A stretch of DNA of 22,304 nt. Source: VBCK01 sp036270655 (lineage in GTDB: Bacteria > Pseudomonadota > Gammaproteobacteria > Burkholderiales > Burkholderiaceae_F). Shown here in pieces: positions 14,738-22,304 of this stretch; within the stretch, counting starts at the first letter, position 1, and each line of letters opens with the position of its first letter. Where the stretch lies: the NCBI GenBank assembly GCA_036270655.1, contig DATBCD010000020.1:1-22304 (forward strand), written 5' to 3'. The notes beneath the pieces were generated by a model that was not told the origin of the DNA, searched no databases, and worked only from the letters and a program-made list of their open reading frames with translations. The translations under genes and the position numbers were made by a program.

Positions 14738-15849
14738 GGCATGTGCACGGGTTCAATCTTGTCCACGTCGGCGGCTCTCCGCGTGGCCTCACTGTACTCC
14801 TTGGATTGCATTTCGATCAGTCGTGACGCCGTGCGCTCAAACTGCGCCTGCAGCGGGCCGCCGCAAACCAGCTCGGCAGGCGCCGCTTCGGCCGAAACGA
14901 TCAGCTTGATGCCGCGGTCGTACAGGATGTCGACCAGCCAGGTCAAACGGCGAATTTCAGCCGCCTGGACGGCGGCCAGGCGCGGGACATCGGACAGGAT
15001 CACGGTGTGGAACTGAGAGGCGATTTCAAGGTAATCGTTGTACGAGCGCGGGCCGCCGCACAGCACCGCGAAATCGAACCATACGATCCCGCCGGCCCGT
15101 CGCCGGGCGGCAATCGTGCGCTCCTCGATCCGCAACAACGGCGGCTCGTCGGCAACCTCGGCAATGCGGTCAAAAGCGGCCTGCAGGCGCCGCTCCGCGG
15201 ACCCGCCCAGCGGGGTTACATACCGGTCGACATCCTGCATGGCTCGAAGCCGGTAGTCGATACCGGCGTCGACCTGAACCACATCCAGCCGCTCCTTGAG
15301 CAGCTCGATCGCGGGCAGCAGGCGGTCCCGATGCAAACCGTCCGGATACAGCCGGTCCGGCGGGTCGTTGGAGGTCATCACGAAGCCGACCCGCAGCGCG
15401 AACAGGCGCGCCAGCAGCCGGTACAGGATCATCGCGTCGGCGATGTCCGAAACCTGAAACTCGTCGAAGCAGATCAGGCGGCTGCGCCGGGCCAGCCGGA
15501 GGCCGACCTGGTCCAGCGGGTCGGCTTCGCCCTTGACCTCCTGCATCTGCCGATGCACGTCGCGCATGAACTCGTGGAAGTGAACGCGCGTCTTGCGCAC
15601 CAGAGGCACCGCGCCGAAGAAGCAGTCCATCAGGAAGCTCTTGCCCCGCCCCACCCCGCCCCACAGGTAGACGCCGCGCGGAATCGGCGGTCGAACCAGC
15701 AGGCGCGACACGGCGTTGGACCGATGTGACTTGTAACCGATCCATTCGTCGCACAGTCGCTGCAGACGCAGCGCCGCCTGAAGCTGCGACGCGTCAGCCT
15801 GGAAGCCGCGCGCGGCCAGCGCCTGCTCGAACGCTTCCAGTACGGACAT
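14734..15849 (-). CDS. zapE: cell division protein ZapE (AFG1-like ATPase)
   Basis: P-loop ATPase of the AFG1/ZapE family. In E. coli ZapE joins the divisome late and destabilises FtsZ polymers in an ATP-dependent way. It has 371 residues. Walker A is GGVGRGKS (residues 64-71, K70) after RGVYLWG; Walker B is ICFDEFQVSDIADAM (DE at 129-130). The sensor-like FVMTSNDPP and WFDFAVLCGGPRSYNDYLEI are typical. The frame continues to 16011 but only over the DinB-like gene. ATG 15849 begins the conserved N-terminus and shares one base with the upstream stop (TGATG). It lies downstream of the 2-oxoglutarate dehydrogenase genes, a neighbourhood seen in Burkholderiales. Confidence 0.95.
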   Translation of the reverse strand: MSVLEAFEQALAARGFQADASQLQAALRLQRLCDEWIGYKSHRSNAVSRLLVRPPIPRGVYLWGGVGRGKSFLMDCFFGAVPLVRKTRVHFHEFMRDVHRQMQEVKGEADPLDQVGLRLARRSRLICFDEFQVSDIADAMILYRLLARLFALRVGFVMTSNDPPDRLYPDGLHRDRLLPAIELLKERLDVVQVDAGIDYRLRAMQDVDRYVTPLGGSAERRLQAAFDRIAEVADEPPLLRIEERTIAARRRAGGIVWFDFAVLCGGPRSYNDYLEIASQFHTVILSDVPRLAAVQAAEIRRLTWLVDILYDRGIKLIVSAEAAPAELVCGGPLQAQFERTASRLIEMQSKEYSEATRRAADVDKIEPVHMP

Positions 15850-16391
15850 CAGAGCTCGAACTGCTCGCCTAGCACCACTCGGCGCTGCGCATCGCGAGTC
15901 AGGGGAGCCCATGGCAGATCGGTCACGCCGGGATTGATGCCGGCCTGCATCAGCAGCGTCGTCACCTGTCCCCGGTGATGGGTCTGATGATTGAACATCT
16001 GTGTGACGCAAAGCCAGCGCGGGCGCGACAACTCGCGCTGCGCCACGCCCGAGAACCAGGTCAGAGTGCCCGCCAGGTCAGCGTTGCCGAGGTGCGCCGC
16101 CCAGTTGCCGATCTCGAGGTCCATCGCGCGACGTGCCTCGGCCAGGGCATCGAAGTGCTCGTACAGGTCTACGCCGATGCCGCCGACCGGATAGGTCCTG
16201 CCGTTGAAGCGCGGCAGCCACACGCGATCCCCCCAGAGGACGTGATTCAGCGTGGAGTGGATCGAACGGAAGAACGCACCCCGGTCGGCCTTGCGCTCCT
16301 CGTCAGCCAATCGCGCGGCGGCCTCGTAGAGCTTTCGGTTCATCCAGGCGCTGTAGGCAGCCATCGTCTGGCAGTACTCGGCATCGATCAT
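15849..16391 (-). CDS. DinB/YfiT-superfamily metal-binding protein
   Basis: Four-helix-bundle protein of the DinB superfamily, 180 residues, cytoplasmic. The expected three-histidine metal site is visible: H50 (STLNHVLWGD), then H135 and H139 (FNHQTHHRGQ). Members include thiol transferases and stress-induced proteins, but for most, this one included, the substrate is unknown. It is unrelated to the DNA polymerase also named DinB. A good ribosome site (GGAG, about 7 nt) precedes ATG 16391. It lies 165 bp after lpdA, and its stop overlaps the zapE start. Confidence 0.88.
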   Translation of the reverse strand: MIDAEYCQTMAAYSAWMNRKLYEAAARLADEERKADRGAFFRSIHSTLNHVLWGDRVWLPRFNGRTYPVGGIGVDLYEHFDALAEARRAMDLEIGNWAAHLGNADLAGTLTWFSGVAQRELSRPRWLCVTQMFNHQTHHRGQVTTLLMQAGINPGVTDLPWAPLTRDAQRRVVLGEQFEL

Positions 16392-16500
16392 GCTGTCTCC
16401 GCAGGCTTCAGCGGGCGCGCGGCGCTCGACTCGGTCGATGTTCTCTGATCAGCGTCGTGCCCGGACCCGGTAACGGTGACTCTACACAACGTTCGACGCC

Positions 16501-16551
16501 CTCGGCAGGCTTGCCCGCCGTACGCCGCCAGGCGCGAAGGCGGGCGCCGAG
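16501..16551. repeat. interrupted inverted repeat between lpdA and the DinB-like gene
   Basis: CTCGGC (16501-16506) pairs with GCCGAG (16546-16551), and inside it GCCCGCC (16513-16519) pairs with GGCGGGC (16539-16545). The left arm has a 6-nt bulge and the loop is 19 nt. It starts just after the lpdA stop. It resembles a 3'-end hairpin but is not followed by a T-run on the minus strand, so it may protect or attenuate the sucA-odhB-lpdA mRNA rather than end it. The rest of the 165-bp gap shows nothing convincing. Confidence 0.45.
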
Positions 16552-16556
16552 TCGGA

Positions 16557-17987
16557 CTAGAAATTCAGCGCGCGGCCTTCGACTGCCAGCGCGGCCTCGC
16601 GCGTGGCTTCCGACAGCGTCGGATGGGCGTGGCAGACCCGTGCGATGTCCTCCGACGACGCCTGGAACGCCATCGCCAGCACCGCCTCGGCGATCAGCTC
16701 GGAAGCCATCGGCCCGATGACGTGCACACCCAGCACGCGGTCGGTCTGCGCGTCGGCCAGGAATTTGACCAGGCCGACGGTGTCGCCCATCGCACGGGCG
16801 CGGCCGTTGGCGGAAAACGGGAAGGTGCCGGCGCGGTACGCCTGGCCCGCCGCCTTCAGCTGCTGCTCCGTGCGGCCCACCCACGCGATTTCGGGCGCGG
16901 TGTAGATCACCCAGGGAATGGTTTCCATGTCGACATGGCCGTGCTGGCCCGCGATCGTTTCGGCGACCGCGACCGCTTCCTCTTCGGCCTTGTGCGCGAG
17001 CATCGGACCGCGCACCACATCGCCGATCGCCCACAGGCCCGCGACCCCGGTCCGGCAGCCCGCATCGACCTCGACGAAGCCGCGTTCATCGAGCTTCAGG
17101 CCGACCGCCTCTGCGTTCAGTCCTTCGGTATACGGCAGCCGCCCGATCGAAACGATCAGCCGGTCGAACTCCAGGGCCTGTGCGGCCTGGTTCGAATCCA
17201 GATAACGCACCTTGACCGTTTCGGCGTCCCGATCGACGCCCTGGATGTTGACGCCGAGCTGGATCTTCAGCCCTTGCCGCGTCATCTGCTTGAGCGCCTC
17301 GCGCGCGATCTGTCCGTCGGCGGCCGGCAAAAACTCGGGCAACGCCTCCAGCAGCGTCACCTCGGCCCCCAGGCGCCGCCACACCGAGCCCAGCTCCAGG
17401 CCGACGACGCCCGCGCCGATCACACCGAGGCGGCGCGGCACCTGCGGGATCGCAAGCGCTCCGTCGTTCGACAGCACCCGCTCCTCGTCGAAGGCAACGC
17501 CCGGAAGCGGGCGCGCCACCGACCCGGTCGCGACCACCACGTTCGGGGCCGACAGGACCGTATCGGTGCCCAGCAGGCCGACTCGATAGCCGCCGGCGTC
17601 GCGCGCCTCGAAGCGGGCCGTTGCATTGAAGAACGTCACACCGTTCTTCTTGAACAGGTACAAAATCCCCTCGTTGTTCTGGCGCACGACGGTTGCCTTG
17701 CGCGCCAGCATTTTTTCGACATCGATGGCGATCGACTCGATCCGGATGCCGTGGTCGCCGAAGTGGCGCCTGGCGTTGTCGAAATGCTCGGACGAATGCA
17801 GCAGCGCCTTGGACGGAATGCAGCCGATGTTGGTGCAAGTGCCCCCCGGCGCCGGTCCGCCTTTGTCGTTGCGCCAGGAGTCCACGCAGGCCACGCGCAA
17901 CCCCAGCTGGGCAGCACGGATCGCGCCGGTATAGCCGCCCGGCCCCGCGCCGATGACGACCACGTCGAACTGATTGCCGGTAGCCAT
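16557..17987 (-). CDS. lpdA: dihydrolipoyl dehydrogenase (E3 of 2-oxoglutarate dehydrogenase)
   Basis: FAD enzyme that reoxidises the dihydrolipoyl group of E2 with NAD+. With ATG 17987 it has 476 residues. The FAD-binding motif is VVIGAGPGGY (10-19), the redox disulfide is C51-C56 in GGTCTNIGC, and the NAD motif is GVIGAGVVGLELG. The second FAD contact is AIGDVV. The dimer-interface active site HPTLSE has H455 and E460. The WRNDKGGPAPGG insertion before the disulfide is typical of the OGDH-operon E3 of Betaproteobacteria. The frame is open to 18047, but upstream codons overlap odhB and lack family similarity. It starts 7 nt after the odhB stop. Confidence 0.97.
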   Translation of the reverse strand: MATGNQFDVVVIGAGPGGYTGAIRAAQLGLRVACVDSWRNDKGGPAPGGTCTNIGCIPSKALLHSSEHFDNARRHFGDHGIRIESIAIDVEKMLARKATVVRQNNEGILYLFKKNGVTFFNATARFEARDAGGYRVGLLGTDTVLSAPNVVVATGSVARPLPGVAFDEERVLSNDGALAIPQVPRRLGVIGAGVVGLELGSVWRRLGAEVTLLEALPEFLPAADGQIAREALKQMTRQGLKIQLGVNIQGVDRDAETVKVRYLDSNQAAQALEFDRLIVSIGRLPYTEGLNAEAVGLKLDERGFVEVDAGCRTGVAGLWAIGDVVRGPMLAHKAEEEAVAVAETIAGQHGHVDMETIPWVIYTAPEIAWVGRTEQQLKAAGQAYRAGTFPFSANGRARAMGDTVGLVKFLADAQTDRVLGVHVIGPMASELIAEAVLAMAFQASSEDIARVCHAHPTLSEATREAALAVEGRALNF

Positions 17988-17994
17988 CGGGCGC

Positions 17995-19296
17995 TCAGAC
18001 TTCCAGCAGCAGTCGAGCCGGATCCTCCAATGCTTCCTTGATCGCAACCAGCGACAGCACCGCCTCGCGGCCGTCGATGATCCGATGGTCGTACGACAAA
18101 GCCAGGTAGTTCACGGGCCGGATCACGATCTGCCCGTCCTCGACCACGGGCCGATCCCGCGTGGCGTGCACGCCCAGGATCGCCGCCTGAGGTGGGTTGA
18201 TGATCGGGGTCGACAGCATCGATCCGAAAACGCCGCCGTTGGATATCGAAAAGGTTCCCCCGGTGAGCTCGTCGATGGCCAGGCGCCCTTGCGTAGCCCG
18301 CGTTCCGTAGTCGGCAATGCGCCGCTCGATCTCCGCGAAGCTGAGCTGATCGGCATCGCGCAGGATCGGCACCACCAGGCCGCGCGGCGATCCGACCGCG
18401 ATGCCGATGTCGAAGTAGCCGTGATAGACGATGTCGGCTCCGTCCACCGAAGCGTTGACGACCGGAAACTTCTTCAGCGCCGACACCGCGGCCTTGACGA
18501 AAAACGACATGAAACCGAGCTTCACGCCGTGTTCCTTTTCGAAGCGGTCCTTGTAGCGGCTGCGCAGCTCGATCAGCGGCGCCATGTTCACTTCGTTGAA
18601 GGTCGTCAGAATCGCCGCGGTCGACTGCGACTGCACCAGGCGCTCGGCCACCCGCTGGCGCAACCGCGACATCGGCACCCGCTGCTCCGGCCGCCCGCTC
18701 AGCAGCGCTGCATCGATCGGCGCCTTGACGTCGGGCAGCGACGGTCTGGTCGCAACGCCCGGCGCCGGCGCGGAGACCGCCACGGCCGCAGGCGCCTGCA
18801 GCGCCGCCAGCACATCGCCCTTGGTGATGCGGCCGTCGCGCCCGGTGGCGGCGACCTGCGACGCCTCCAGGCCGGCGTCGGCCATCCGCTTGGCCGCCGC
18901 CGGCATTGGGGCGACCGCCTGGGCGACGGGCGCGCCCGCGCGCACCGCGGCAGCGGCCGCCGAGGCAGCCGCCACGAGCTGCTGAGGCACCGCCGAGGCG
19001 GCCGCCGCGACCTGCTGGGGCGCGGCCGCTGCGACACGGCCGTCCGCGGCTTCCGCTTTGCCCTGCGGATCGATCGTCGCGATCAGTTCGCCCGACACGA
19101 CCGTGCTTCCGGCAGGCTTGACGATCTGTGCCAGCGTGCCCGCCGCCGGGGCCGGCACTTCCAGAATCACCTTGTCGGTCTCGACCTCGACCAATATTTC
19201 GTCGAGCGCGATACGGTCACCGGGATTTTTCTTCCACTGCAGCAGCGTCGCCTCGGCGACCGATTCGGAAAGCTGCGGAACCTTGACTTCGACCAT
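17995..19296 (-). CDS. odhB: dihydrolipoyllysine succinyltransferase (E2 of 2-oxoglutarate dehydrogenase)
   Basis: Core of the 2-oxoglutarate dehydrogenase complex (also called sucB); transfers succinyl from lipoate to CoA in the TCA cycle. It has 433 residues. The lipoyl domain (1-77) carries the modified lysine K42 in EVETDKV. An Ala/Pro/Gln-rich linker (80-128) contains an 11-residue tandem repeat. The subunit-binding domain is about 130-165 (AAAKRMADAGL, GRDGRITKGDV). The catalytic domain (about 205-433) has SYDHRIIDGREAV with H404 and D408. It lies 24 nt after sucA and 7 nt before lpdA, so one operon. Confidence 0.97.
   Translation of the reverse strand: MVEVKVPQLSESVAEATLLQWKKNPGDRIALDEILVEVETDKVILEVPAPAAGTLAQIVKPAGSTVVSGELIATIDPQGKAEAADGRVAAAAPQQVAAAASAVPQQLVAAASAAAAAVRAGAPVAQAVAPMPAAAKRMADAGLEASQVAATGRDGRITKGDVLAALQAPAAVAVSAPAPGVATRPSLPDVKAPIDAALLSGRPEQRVPMSRLRQRVAERLVQSQSTAAILTTFNEVNMAPLIELRSRYKDRFEKEHGVKLGFMSFFVKAAVSALKKFPVVNASVDGADIVYHGYFDIGIAVGSPRGLVVPILRDADQLSFAEIERRIADYGTRATQGRLAIDELTGGTFSISNGGVFGSMLSTPIINPPQAAILGVHATRDRPVVEDGQIVIRPVNYLALSYDHRIIDGREAVLSLVAIKEALEDPARLLLEV
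18955..19022. repeat. 33-bp tandem repeat in the odhB linker
   Basis: Two copies of a 27-bp core (18961-18987 and 18994-19020) lie 33 bp apart and differ at 4 positions. They encode PQQVAAAASAV (93-103) and PQQLVAAASAA (104-114), so the linker has grown by one in-frame duplication. Confidence 0.7.
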
Positions 19297-19320
19297 CGAG
19301 AGTTTCCCGTGTCCGTATGC

Positions 19321-22176
<2,856 letters not shown>

Positions 22177-22217
22177 CGCGTCGGCCCTCTCAAACGAGTT
22201 TCTCGTCAGAATCCGCA

Positions 22218-22241
22218 GGGGGCTCGCGCCCGAGCTGCCCC
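22218..22241 (-). promoter_or_regulatory. hairpin in the sucA upstream region
   Basis: GCTCG (22222-22226) pairs with CGAGC (22231-22235) around a 4-nt loop, extended by GGGG/CCCC (22218-22221 with 22238-22241) across a 2-nt bulge. It lies about 42-65 bp before the sucA ATG, inside the likely leader. The remaining 60 bp to the window edge show no convincing -35/-10 pair. A function is not established. Confidence 0.3.
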
Positions 22242-22304
22242 GCCGCTTCGCGCCGGATTCCGACGCTCCGCAGTCCGTAGAACGGGCGCCATGGTAGCAC
22301 CGCG

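Noticed and set aside
15849..16391. DNA polymerase IV (dinB)
   Set aside because: The protein is a 180-residue three-histidine bundle of the DinB/YfiT superfamily with no polymerase motifs.
22206..22292. 28-codon upstream reading frame before sucA (ATG 22292)
   Set aside because: It has no ribosome site and no regulatory codon runs, and it could arise by chance in GC-rich DNA.

Overview
The window reads as core chromosome of a high-GC betaproteobacterium, most probably in the order Burkholderiales. The main support is a phaC-phaA-phaB-phaR polyhydroxybutyrate cassette whose proteins resemble those of Cupriavidus/Burkholderia, next to pgeF, rluD and bamD, plus a sucA-odhB-lpdA operon followed by zapE. 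No tRNA, rRNA, insertion sequence, phage gene, CRISPR array or recognisable defence island was seen. The genus cannot be fixed from the sequence alone.

Left part (1-9819, all minus strand). Transcription runs right to left: rluD (23S rRNA pseudouridine synthase), pgeF (peptidoglycan editing factor), then phaC (class I PHB synthase), phaA (beta-ketothiolase), phaB (acetoacetyl-CoA reductase), phaR (PHB-responsive repressor), rimO (ribosomal protein S12 methylthiotransferase) and the first 616 codons of an Orn/Lys/Arg decarboxylase that leaves the window at base 1. phaA, phaB and phaC form the whole route from acetyl-CoA to PHB, and PhaR senses the polymer. A TTGACA-N18-CACAAT promoter lies before phaC and fixes its start. 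phaR has its own -10 candidate and a palindrome in its leader.

Middle (9818-13735). bamD (outer-membrane assembly lipoprotein) is divergent from rluD, and the two start codons overlap inside one CATG. bamD then converges on a DinG/YoaA-type Fe-S helicase, with the two 3' ends overlapping by 14 bp. The helicase is start/stop-coupled to a small DUF465-type protein, which is divergent from a PP2C-family phosphatase.

Intergenic 13736-13972. This holds two tandem copies of a palindromic, C/T-rich REP-like repeat between two convergent genes.

Right part (13973-22176, all minus strand). sucA-odhB-lpdA encode the complete 2-oxoglutarate dehydrogenase complex (E1, E2, E3). They are followed by a DinB-superfamily protein, zapE (an AFG1-type ATPase of the divisome) and an unrecognised secreted, extremely charged helical protein. 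These last three genes are linked by overlapping stop/start codons.

Most of the window is ordinary housekeeping DNA. I do not see a convincing undescribed multi-gene system. The items most worth a second look are the secreted helical protein coupled to zapE, the REP-like tandem, and three gene starts that look leaderless or nearly so (bamD, the phosphatase and possibly the DUF465 gene).
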